Below are positions 23,695-29,927 of a DNA stretch of 64,000 nucleotides, in pieces. The notes beneath the pieces are model-generated. The model was given only the letters and a program-made list of their open reading frames with translations. It searched no databases and was not told the origin of the DNA. The translations under genes and the position numbers were made by a program. Source of the DNA: Paenibacillus glycinis (GTDB lineage Bacteria; Bacillota; Bacilli; Paenibacillales; Paenibacillaceae); contig NZ_JAAAMV010000002.1 of assembly GCF_009909185.1 (NCBI RefSeq), positions 434,001 to 498,000 of the forward strand, written 5' to 3'. Numbering within the stretch: position 1 is the first letter of the stretch; the number at the start of each line of letters is the position of its first letter.

Positions 23695-25401
23695 TCATTG
23701 CGGAAATTTTCTTTCAATTCTGATACATTCGTCGATCGTTCGTCTGCTGAAGCGCATCGAGCCCACGATCTTGACGGGCGTTTTTCGTCTCAGGCTGCGC
23801 TGCGTCCTCTCGATGACGACCGCTCCTCCGAGCAGGCATGCGGCCACGGCGATGAGCGCGATCGGATTCAACAAGACGACCGCGAGCAGCCCGCTTCCCC
23901 CGAGCCAGCACGCCGTGACCGTGTCGATGCCGGTCCCGTATTTCCCCAAGGCCCACGGCCCGTTCAGCTTGTTTCGCTTTCGGGATCGCGGCTGCCCTCT
24001 TATCCCTCTGACGGTTGAATAGGCTTCCCTCAGCTTGCCGCTGATCGGGATGGCATAGGCTGCGTGCATGGCCGCGATGCTGATCAGGATCAGCTGAACG
24101 ATCAGCGCTTGAAGCGAGGCGGGCGAAGCAGCGATCGCCAGCAGCAGCGCGATGCCTCCCGTCCCGATCGTTACCGTCAGCAGCGAATTCACCGGCGAAC
24201 GGTACTGCTCCGAGACGGCTGCCAGCTTCCCCGCTGCAGGCACCGACTCGTCGCGCGCCATCGCGAAGAGCGTTCTCGAAGCGGACCCCATCGTCGACGC
24301 GCCGTTCGCCCATGCGAGCAGCGCGACGAGGACGAAGAACAGCACCGAGCACGCGGCCCCCCATCTCTCCCATACGACGACCAGCCAATCGCCGATTCCC
24401 GGCAAAGCCGTCAAGCCCTCCGCTCCGGTCTTGGCATGAACGGCGATGAACGCGAACAGGATAAAGCCGAAGATCGCCAGAGCGGCCGAAGACAAATAAA
24501 TCGACCAAGGCACGGTGATGCGCGGATCTCTCGTCTCTTCGCCGGACTGCGCGCCTTCGCCGATGCCGAGAAACATCCGCTGCAGCAGCATCAGCCCCAA
24601 AAACCACCATGCATCGCTCCCGGCGGCCCCTTGCAGCGGGTTCCACTCCATCGCCGTGTAGGTCAGAATTTGAAACGGATATTCGCCCGGCCAGGCAACG
24701 GCGGCTAGAATCGCGAGGATGGCGACGAACAGCAGCAGTTGCACGCCGGCCGTCCAGAAGTGAAGCCGGCCGAGCGAGCGAAAGGCTCTGGCGTTAACCG
24801 CTGCCTGCGTAACGAACAGCATGACCAGCACGACGTAAAATAAACCCGTGCCGCCGGTATAACCCAGACGCCGTTCGATGTTCCGGCACATCCAGTCCGC
24901 GAGCCAGAGATTCATGGTTATGAGCATCGCGCCCGATCCGGCGAGGTGCAGCCAGCCGGACCATAATCCGGACCGCCGCCCTCCCGAAGCCAATGCCCAG
25001 TGGTAACAGCCTCCCGCCGTCGGTACCGCGGAGGCGAACGCCGCGACGGAACAGGCCGTGAGCAGGCCGAACAAGCCGAGCACGGGCCATCCGAACCCGA
25101 TGACCGCCGGCCCGCCGGAAGCGATGGCCGGCCCGAGCAGAAACACGGCCCCGCCGATCAGCGGCAAGGACGAGAACGACAATCCGAACGACGACAGCCC
25201 GCCCATATGCCTGGTCAGCTGCTGCGGGAATCCCAAGCCGTTCAAGTCGTGCTTGTCGCGCATATAACGAACATAGGCGGTATGCTCATAAAGCGACTGA
25301 TGGAGCGACCGCTTCATGTTCCCTTCCGCGACCCGCGCCAAGAAGAGCGACAGCCCGCATACCGCGGCAAAAACCGCGCAACCCATCCACAGCAGAATCA
25401 T
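23695..25401 (-). CDS. amino acid/polyamine permease (APC superfamily)
   Basis: 568 residues with about twelve hydrophobic helices. The first unwound-helix motif SLPLIGGAVFLLGPAI and the motif ASAVPTAGGCYHWALAS fit APC transporters of the GABA permease/choline-carnitine type; EETRDPRITVPWSIYLSS matches the cytoplasmic loop before helix 7. It should move an amino acid or amine with protons. An unusual basic C-terminal tail (PRSRKRNKLNG, then RTQRSLRRKTPVK) extends beyond the usual core. ATG at 25401 preceded by AGGAGGTGA. A 7-bp hairpin (25426-25445) sits in its short leader. Confidence 0.85.
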   Translation of the reverse strand: MILLWMGCAVFAAVCGLSLFLARVAEGNMKRSLHQSLYEHTAYVRYMRDKHDLNGLGFPQQLTRHMGGLSSFGLSFSSLPLIGGAVFLLGPAIASGGPAVIGFGWPVLGLFGLLTACSVAAFASAVPTAGGCYHWALASGGRRSGLWSGWLHLAGSGAMLITMNLWLADWMCRNIERRLGYTGGTGLFYVVLVMLFVTQAAVNARAFRSLGRLHFWTAGVQLLLFVAILAILAAVAWPGEYPFQILTYTAMEWNPLQGAAGSDAWWFLGLMLLQRMFLGIGEGAQSGEETRDPRITVPWSIYLSSAALAIFGFILFAFIAVHAKTGAEGLTALPGIGDWLVVVWERWGAACSVLFFVLVALLAWANGASTMGSASRTLFAMARDESVPAAGKLAAVSEQYRSPVNSLLTVTIGTGGIALLLAIAASPASLQALIVQLILISIAAMHAAYAIPISGKLREAYSTVRGIRGQPRSRKRNKLNGPWALGKYGTGIDTVTACWLGGSGLLAVVLLNPIALIAVAACLLGGAVVIERTQRSLRRKTPVKIVGSMRFSRRTIDECIRIERKFPQ

Positions 25402-25501
25402 GCCTTCACCTCCTATTTGACTTTATGAGGCATCCCAATGCCTCAGCACACGCATAGGGAAAAAGCCGCCGCTGGCTTCGGCTTCCCCCGCTTCTTATCC
25501 C

Positions 25502-25602
25502 GGAGCCCCGGATCGAGCGAACTCATCCGGTACTTTGGCGGGAGTCCAGGAACGAGCGGCCGCTGCTAATTGCCCGGGAGTCCAGCATCGAACGGTCGCT
25601 GC
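25502..25602. repeat. three degenerate tandem units of about 36-39 bp
   Basis: Units at about 25502, 25540-25566 and 25576-25602 share GGGAGTCCAG-like starts and CGCTGC ends; the last two agree at 22 of 27 positions. No open reading frame is kept across them. Confidence 0.45.
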
Positions 25603-25696
25603 CATCCGCGCTTCCTTCTCCCGCGCAGGACCAGCGAAGCCATGCCGCGGCGTCCGCGATACATGCGCGGATCGATTCCGCGCCTCTTCTTGCCAT

Positions 25697-25726
25697 AAAA
25701 AAACGCCGGCAGAAGCTCTGCCAGCG
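25697..25726 (-). terminator. terminator of the membrane receiver gene
   Basis: CGCTGGCAGA and TCTGCCGGCG pair (one wobble) and are followed by seven T on the minus strand. Confidence 0.85.
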
Positions 25727-25754
25727 GAGTATGCGGATCGTGAAGCCGGGCGGA

Positions 25755-26324
25755 TCAGGACACTTCCCCTTCTTTGTATTTCACCTTCTTCAGGCTGTTC
25801 ATAACATGCTTCTTCACGTTTTGGAGATCGAACGGCTTCATGAAGTACGTCTTGACCCCGAGCAGCTCGGCTTCGGCCAGCTGCTCCGGACTTCCGAAGC
25901 CCGTCATGAGCGCCGCGGAGACGGAATCGTTGATTCGGCGCATGCCCTTCAACGCTTCGATGCCGCTCATATCCGGCAATTTCAAATCCAGCAGCACGTA
26001 GTCGACGCAGTGCTTGCGGACGGCCTCGATCGCCGAAGCGCCGTCAGGCGCTTCGAACACCGTGACCCCGTCCTGCTCGAGCAGCTCCCTCAGCATCATG
26101 CGAATCAATGGCTGATCGTCCACGATAAGCACGGTTCCGGGGCAAGCGCCGAACGATTGGCCGTCTCCCGCGTCGTCTTCGGCTTGCTCTTCCCACGGCT
26201 TGATGCGCATTGGCTGAATCGTCTCATGCTTGACCAAGACCGGCCTGCCGTTCTCGCGCTGTCGCCGCCTTCCATAGAAAAAGGCGCCGATACAGACAAG
26301 CAGCACGATGAGAACATAAATCAT
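25755..26324 (-). CDS. membrane-anchored receiver-only response regulator
   Basis: 189 residues. Residues 2-16 (IYVLIVLLVCIGAFF) form a membrane helix followed by a basic cytosolic anchor (YGRRRQRENG). After a linker of about 45 residues comes a full receiver domain: acidic pocket LIVDDQ, phospho-acceptor Asp in YVLLDLKLPD (near residue 111), Thr/Ala region AALMTGFGS and Lys in YFMKPFD. There is no output domain, so it should act by protein contacts, like Spo0F or CheY, but tethered to the membrane. No kinase gene is adjacent. ATG at 26324 with AAGGAG six bases upstream. Confidence 0.85.
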   Translation of the reverse strand: MIYVLIVLLVCIGAFFYGRRRQRENGRPVLVKHETIQPMRIKPWEEQAEDDAGDGQSFGACPGTVLIVDDQPLIRMMLRELLEQDGVTVFEAPDGASAIEAVRKHCVDYVLLDLKLPDMSGIEALKGMRRINDSVSAALMTGFGSPEQLAEAELLGVKTYFMKPFDLQNVKKHVMNSLKKVKYKEGEVS

Positions 26325-26343
26325 AAGGATCTCCTTCTATCGG

Positions 26344-26958
26344 TTAATCGTTCACGTCCATCCTGCCGAGCGGTCCGTTCGGATTGACGATGTCGCTCAG
26401 GTCGTACACGGATATCGGAAAATACGGGAAGCCGTAAGCGTAAGGCGTGATTTCGTATAGCGCGAAGTAAATGACCAAGGAACGGTCCGCGATGTAGAAC
26501 GGCTGATCCGGACGGATCGTCTTGAACGGCTCGAACGTCTCGATCTGCCGTTCCGCGATCTGCGCCCGGATCAGATCCGACAACCGTTTCGCGTAATCGC
26601 TGCCCGGCTTGAACAGCTCCGCGAGGGTATAGACCTTCCCCGTTCCCGAATCGAACGTGAGCGACTCCTGAAGCGTCAAGCCGTGCGCTCCGCCGGTATA
26701 CGCATAATTAAAGAGGGAAAGGCTGAGCACGTTCTTTTCGTTCGTCTTCGTCTCGAAATACCCGATCATCTCCGCCCTCGGATCGGTCAGCGCGCCTTGG
26801 TCCTGCACGAGCTGGCGCTCGGTCTGGCGGATTTTGTTGTTGATCGCGTTGCGCGCCGAAACGTGAAGACCGTTCACAACGGGCACGTAGAGCTCGGCTT
26901 TGGGGAACGTCACCCGCGAGGATTGGATGACGGCCGGGGACTGGAATTGAAACGCCAT
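26344..26958 (-). CDS. DUF3298-type protein (RsiV/PdaC-like), cytosolic
   Basis: 204 residues matching the DUF4163/DUF3298 module seen in RsiV and PdaC: Y-containing strand VPVVNGLHVSARNAINNKI, FNYAYTGGAHGLTLQESLTFD and ALYEITPYAYGFPYF. In RsiV this part binds lysozyme outside the cell. Here there is no signal peptide or transmembrane helix at the start MAFQFQSPAV, so the usual extracellular place is not supported unless the true start lies further upstream, which is unlikely given AGGTG seven bases before the ATG. It lies 19 bases before the receiver gene, in the same direction. Confidence 0.75.
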   Translation of the reverse strand: MAFQFQSPAVIQSSRVTFPKAELYVPVVNGLHVSARNAINNKIRQTERQLVQDQGALTDPRAEMIGYFETKTNEKNVLSLSLFNYAYTGGAHGLTLQESLTFDSGTGKVYTLAELFKPGSDYAKRLSDLIRAQIAERQIETFEPFKTIRPDQPFYIADRSLVIYFALYEITPYAYGFPYFPISVYDLSDIVNPNGPLGRMDVND

Positions 26959-27044
26959 GACGGAACACCTGCCTATTTAGGTTGATGTTTCATTCTATGC
27001 CGCATTCCCGCCGCCATTGACATCCGTATTCGTTGAAGTGCCGG

Positions 27045-27581
27045 TTACGCCAGCCGAAGCTTCATCTCATGCCACTGGATGCCGCCGTGCTCGGAAGCCG
27101 AACGTCCCGCATATCGAAAGCCGAGTCCCTCGTAAAATCCGATCAGATGCGCTTCGCACATGAGCACGACCGCTTCCAGCCTATCGGACGCCGCCTGGCG
27201 GATAAGCGCTTCCATGAGCGATTGCCCGATGCCGCGCCTCCTCCGGCCGCGATCGACGGCCACGGACAACACGCAGAGGAACCGTCCATCCGTTTCGGCG
27301 CCGTGAGCGCCTTTCACATGATCCGACTCGCTGCTGTCCTCGTTCGTCCGCACCCCGCAAGCCAGGCCGATCAAAGTGCCGTTCTGCCATGCGGACCAGA
27401 AATAGCCCGGGAAATGCTGCTGCCGAAACGCGAAGGCTTCCCGGCTTGCCGCCGCTTCCGGCGGATAACAAGCCAGCTCGAGCGCATGCGCCGCATCCAG
27501 TTCGCCTTGGCGGATGAGCCGCAGTTCGAACGGACGCGCGGATTCGTTATCGTTCGCCCGATGGCCGACGTTCGCGATCAC
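27045..27581 (-). CDS. GNAT N-acetyltransferase
   Basis: 178 residues. GNAT motifs are clear: FLCVLSVAVDRGRRRRGIGQSLMEALIRQA contains strand 4 and the acetyl-CoA loop R-R-G-I-G, and GFYEGLGFRYAG ends motif B. The opening ALELACYPPEAAASREAF resembles arylalkylamine/polyamine acetyltransferases. Substrate unknown. The GTG at 27581 overlaps the TGA of the ABC ATPase gene (GTGA), with GGAG eleven bases upstream, which fixes the start despite a longer open frame. Co-translated with the ABC ATPase. Confidence 0.8.
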   Translation of the reverse strand: MIANVGHRANDNESARPFELRLIRQGELDAAHALELACYPPEAAASREAFAFRQQHFPGYFWSAWQNGTLIGLACGVRTNEDSSESDHVKGAHGAETDGRFLCVLSVAVDRGRRRRGIGQSLMEALIRQAASDRLEAVVLMCEAHLIGFYEGLGFRYAGRSASEHGGIQWHEMKLRLA

Positions 27582-28306
27582 AGCAGGTTTTTCTCCCGTT
27601 CCGTCATTCTTCGGCCTTTGATGTCGAGCACGATCTCGCCGTTGTTCAAGCCGATGATGCGGTCCGCGAACCGTTCGGCCCAATCGCCTTGGTGCATGAC
27701 GGCTACGACGGATACGTCCTGGATCCGGCACATTCGCTTCAGATCGGAGAGGACCTGCTCGGCCGCGTGCGGATCGAGACCCGACACGGGCTCGTCGACC
27801 AGCAGCGTCTTGGCCCCGTGCGCGAGCGCCCTCGCCATCGCGATCCGCTGCTTCTCGCCGCCGCTCAGCTTGTCGCCTTTCTGATGGGCTTTGTCGAGGA
27901 GGCCCATTTTCTCGATCATGTCCATCGCGCCCATGTAATCGTCGTTGCGGACCATGCCGCTCATCCGGCGCCAGAACGGCGTTTGGCCCACGGCGCCGAT
28001 CAATACGTTCTTGAGCGCCGTCCGGTTGCCGTAGAGCGTAGGCTTCTCTTCCAGGTAAGCGATCTCACGCCGGACCTTCAAACGGCCTTGGATGCCCTTG
28101 CCGAAGATATCGACGCCGTCGACGGCGTACGAACCGCCCGTCCACTTCTCCTTCAGCGCCAAGCATTTCAGGAGCATGGATTTGCCGCTTCCGCTGGCGC
28201 CTTTGACGGCGATGAACTCGCCGGGTTCTATATTGAACGTAATGCCGGAGAGAACCTTGGGCCCGCCCGGAATTTGTTTCGATAACTGCGATACTCTGAT
28301 CATCAT
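27578..28306 (-). CDS. stand-alone ABC transporter ATPase, PhnC-like
   Basis: 242 residues: Walker A GASGSGKSM, Q-loop region, signature LSGGEKQRIAMARALA, Walker B LLVDEPVSGLDP and a His in AVMHQGDW. Closest in pattern to phosphonate/amino-acid type importers (PhnC). No permease or binding-protein gene is next to it, so it either serves a distant permease or has another role. Two tandem ATGs (28306, 28303) follow AAGGAG by five and eight bases; the first is used. A GNAT gene overlaps its end by four bases. Confidence 0.85.
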   Translation of the reverse strand: MMIRVSQLSKQIPGGPKVLSGITFNIEPGEFIAVKGASGSGKSMLLKCLALKEKWTGGSYAVDGVDIFGKGIQGRLKVRREIAYLEEKPTLYGNRTALKNVLIGAVGQTPFWRRMSGMVRNDDYMGAMDMIEKMGLLDKAHQKGDKLSGGEKQRIAMARALAHGAKTLLVDEPVSGLDPHAAEQVLSDLKRMCRIQDVSVVAVMHQGDWAERFADRIIGLNNGEIVLDIKGRRMTEREKNLL

Positions 28307-28391
28307 CGGTTCTCCTTGTCCGCTTGAATAGCGCTTCGTCTGCGTCATTATGAATTTCCTATGAATCTAGTGTAAGGGAAAAAAATAATAG

Positions 28392-28441
28392 TTTCCATAC
28401 GAACAAATGTTTGCTATAATAAAAACAAGAACAAATGTTCT
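28392..28441 (+). promoter_or_regulatory. promoter with two LexA (SOS) boxes
   Basis: -35 TTTCCA (28392-28397), 17-base spacer, perfect -10 TATAAT (28415-28420). Box 1, CGAACAAATGTTTG (28400-28413), lies between the two elements; box 2, AGAACAAATGTTCT (28428-28441), lies just after the start. Both fit the Bacillus LexA (DinR) pattern CGAAC-N4-GTTYG/C, box 2 being a full palindrome apart from its centre. Confidence 0.7.
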
Positions 28442-28474
28442 AATCTCCCTTTAACCGTTAGGAGGCTACCCATC

Positions 28475-28696
28475 ATGACAAACTGTGAAAACTATCGTTT
28501 TATCGAGACGCATCGACCTTTCCGGGATCTCACCTTCAAGTTTTATTCCAACGGCTCGTTGACCATTATCGACAACAGTGAGGATGCGGTCATAAGCCCT
28601 CGCGAATTGAAGGGCGCCAGCTACGATTTCTACGTCAGGAAGCGACTCGCTTTCATCAAACAAGACCTTACCGCCAAGTTGAACAAATATGCGTAA
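28475..28696 (+). CDS. small LexA-controlled orphan protein (73 aa)
   Basis: 73 residues with AGGAGG nine bases before the ATG. The sequence is basic and beta-rich (RDLTFKFYSNGSLTIIDNSEDAVIS) then helical (YDFYVRKRLAFIKQDLTAKLNKY). No known motif, membrane helix or catalytic residue set. It stands alone on the plus strand behind a strong promoter with two LexA-type operators, so it should be induced by DNA damage. This suggests a cell-division inhibitor, repair accessory or toxin-like role, but the sequence does not say which. No family recognised. Confidence 0.65.
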   Translation: MTNCENYRFIETHRPFRDLTFKFYSNGSLTIIDNSEDAVISPRELKGASYDFYVRKRLAFIKQDLTAKLNKYA

Positions 28697-28796
28697 TGCC
28701 TTGTCCCGTGCGGCGCTATATGCCAGCCTGATTCCGCGTGAGTACCGCTGGCATATAGACGCCCCAATCTTCCGCCGACTGCTTCTCGATGTTGGT

Positions 28797-28934
28797 TTAA
28801 GGCAGCTGCTTGTTAATGCCGTTTAAGCTTGCCGGCCTGTTCGCCGCTTTTTCCGGCTTAAGGCTTACATAATACTCTTTCATCCCGGACTGACCGTCCT
28901 CTCGGTTTCGTTTGCCGTTCTTATTCAGCGCCAC
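28797..28934 (-). CDS. possible small basic protein (45 aa)
   Basis: A 45-codon ORF beginning GTG at 28934 with an almost ideal ribosome site GGAGGTGATGA nine bases upstream and ending TAA. The product is basic and polar (start ALNKNGKRNREDGQSGMKEYY, end ASLNGINKQLP), without hydrophobic segments. The site quality is the main evidence; no homologue is recognised. It runs divergent to the HAD gene. Confidence 0.45.
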   Translation of the reverse strand: MALNKNGKRNREDGQSGMKEYYVSLKPEKAANRPASLNGINKQLP

Positions 28935-28986
28935 TCCTCATCACCTCCGGCTACAGTATTTGTAAATCATCCCAGCGGTATACGAT

Positions 28987-29024
28987 TTGACGGCGAATCC
29001 CAAGATGCGGTAGATTGAATCTAC
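28987..29024 (+). promoter_or_regulatory. HAD gene promoter with palindromic operator
   Basis: -35 TTGACG (28987-28992) and -10 TAGATT (29011-29016), spacer 18. The 15-base palindrome GTAGATT-G-AATCTAC covers the -10 and the region of the start. Confidence 0.45.
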
Positions 29025-29058
29025 AGCGAAATCATCCGGGGAAGGAGCCGTGCCTAAG

Positions 29059-29835
29059 ATGAAACAAACCATTCTGTTCGATCTCGATGATACGCTTATT
29101 TACTGCAACAAGTATTTCTTCTTCGTCGTGGAACAATTTACGGATTGCATGATGGATTGGTTCCGGGGATATGGAGTCACGTCCGAGGAAATCCGCGACA
29201 TGCAGACGGAAATCGATATTGCCGGCGTACATGTCGAAGGATTCAAGAGCGATCATTTCCCGCAGTCGTTCATTGAAACCTACCGTCATTTTTCCAACCT
29301 GCTGGGCCGTTCCACTTCCGCAACAGAAGAGGATTTCTTATGGAAGCTCGGGCACAGCGTATATGATTTTCAAGCGGAGCCCTATCCGAATATGGAGGAA
29401 ACGCTCTACGAGCTGTCTTCCCAGGGTCACGAGCTGCACCTGTATACGGGCGGCGAGCTGCTCATCCAGCGCAAAAAAATCGACCAAATGCAGCTGGACC
29501 GTTATTTTGGTCCGCGCATCTACGTGCGCTCCAAGAAAAACACCGAAGCGATGGAAGGCATCCTCCAGGAAGGGAATTTCAACCGCAAATCGACCTGGAT
29601 GATCGGCAACTCGATTCGTACCGACGTCATTCCCGCCTTGACGACCGGCATCAACGCCATCCATATGAAAACGGACGCGGAATGGGTCTACAATATCGTC
29701 GGGATCGACGTCGAACCGAAAGGCGCGTTCCTTACGTTAAACCAGCTGTCCGAGATTCCGGGCAGCATCCAGAACTATATCGTGCAGTTGTCGCGAACTC
29801 ACGATCGCGATAAGGAACAGACGCACCTGACTTAG
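29059..29835 (+). CDS. HAD-superfamily phosphatase
   Basis: 258 residues. HAD motif I ILFDLDDTLIY with the nucleophile and acid Asp, motif II HLYTGG (Thr), motif III Lys near RSKKNTEAM and motif IV WMIGNSIRTDVIPAL. The cap is a helical insert after motif I. HAD phosphatases of this subtype act on small phosphate esters or nucleotides; the substrate is unknown. The ATG at 29059 is preceded by AAGGAG eleven bases away; an in-frame GTG nine bases earlier sits too close to it. A single-gene unit with its own promoter and terminator. Confidence 0.85.
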   Translation: MKQTILFDLDDTLIYCNKYFFFVVEQFTDCMMDWFRGYGVTSEEIRDMQTEIDIAGVHVEGFKSDHFPQSFIETYRHFSNLLGRSTSATEEDFLWKLGHSVYDFQAEPYPNMEETLYELSSQGHELHLYTGGELLIQRKKIDQMQLDRYFGPRIYVRSKKNTEAMEGILQEGNFNRKSTWMIGNSIRTDVIPALTTGINAIHMKTDAEWVYNIVGIDVEPKGAFLTLNQLSEIPGSIQNYIVQLSRTHDRDKEQTHLT

Positions 29836-29863
29836 ATCTGGGTCCGCATAACCCCTGAAACCG

Positions 29864-29916
29864 AATAAGCATTCGGCCGCTGCCTGACGACAGCTGGACG
29901 AATGCTTATTTTTATT
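29864..29916 (+). terminator. HAD gene terminator
   Basis: AATAAGCATTC pairs with GAATGCTTATT around a 25-base partly paired loop, followed by TTTATT on the plus strand. It lies between convergent genes. Confidence 0.8.
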
Positions 29917-29927
29917 GACTGCCTCTA

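Larger units (their letters stand above)
25402..25754. other. gene-free stretch with two terminator-like hairpins and a degenerate triplicate repeat
   Basis: No convincing gene. It holds the hairpin TGAGGCA/TGCCTCA at 25426-25445 before the permease, a GC-rich hairpin followed by five T on the minus strand near 25455-25485, and the terminator of the receiver gene at 25697-25726. Between these, a roughly 27-base unit occurs three times in decayed form (see repeat). Confidence 0.5.
28697..29058. other. intergenic stretch with long inverted repeat, small ORF and operator-like palindrome
   Basis: Holds a perfect 12-bp inverted repeat (CTATATGCCAGC at 28716-28727 and its complement at 28747-28758, 19-base loop), which has no T tract; the 45-codon minus ORF; and the palindrome GTAGATT-G-AATCTAC at 29010-29024 over the -10 of the HAD gene. 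Confidence 0.5.

Noticed and set aside
25535-25804. 89-codon plus-strand ORF
   Set aside because: No ribosome site, covers the degenerate repeat and a terminator and runs into the receiver gene.
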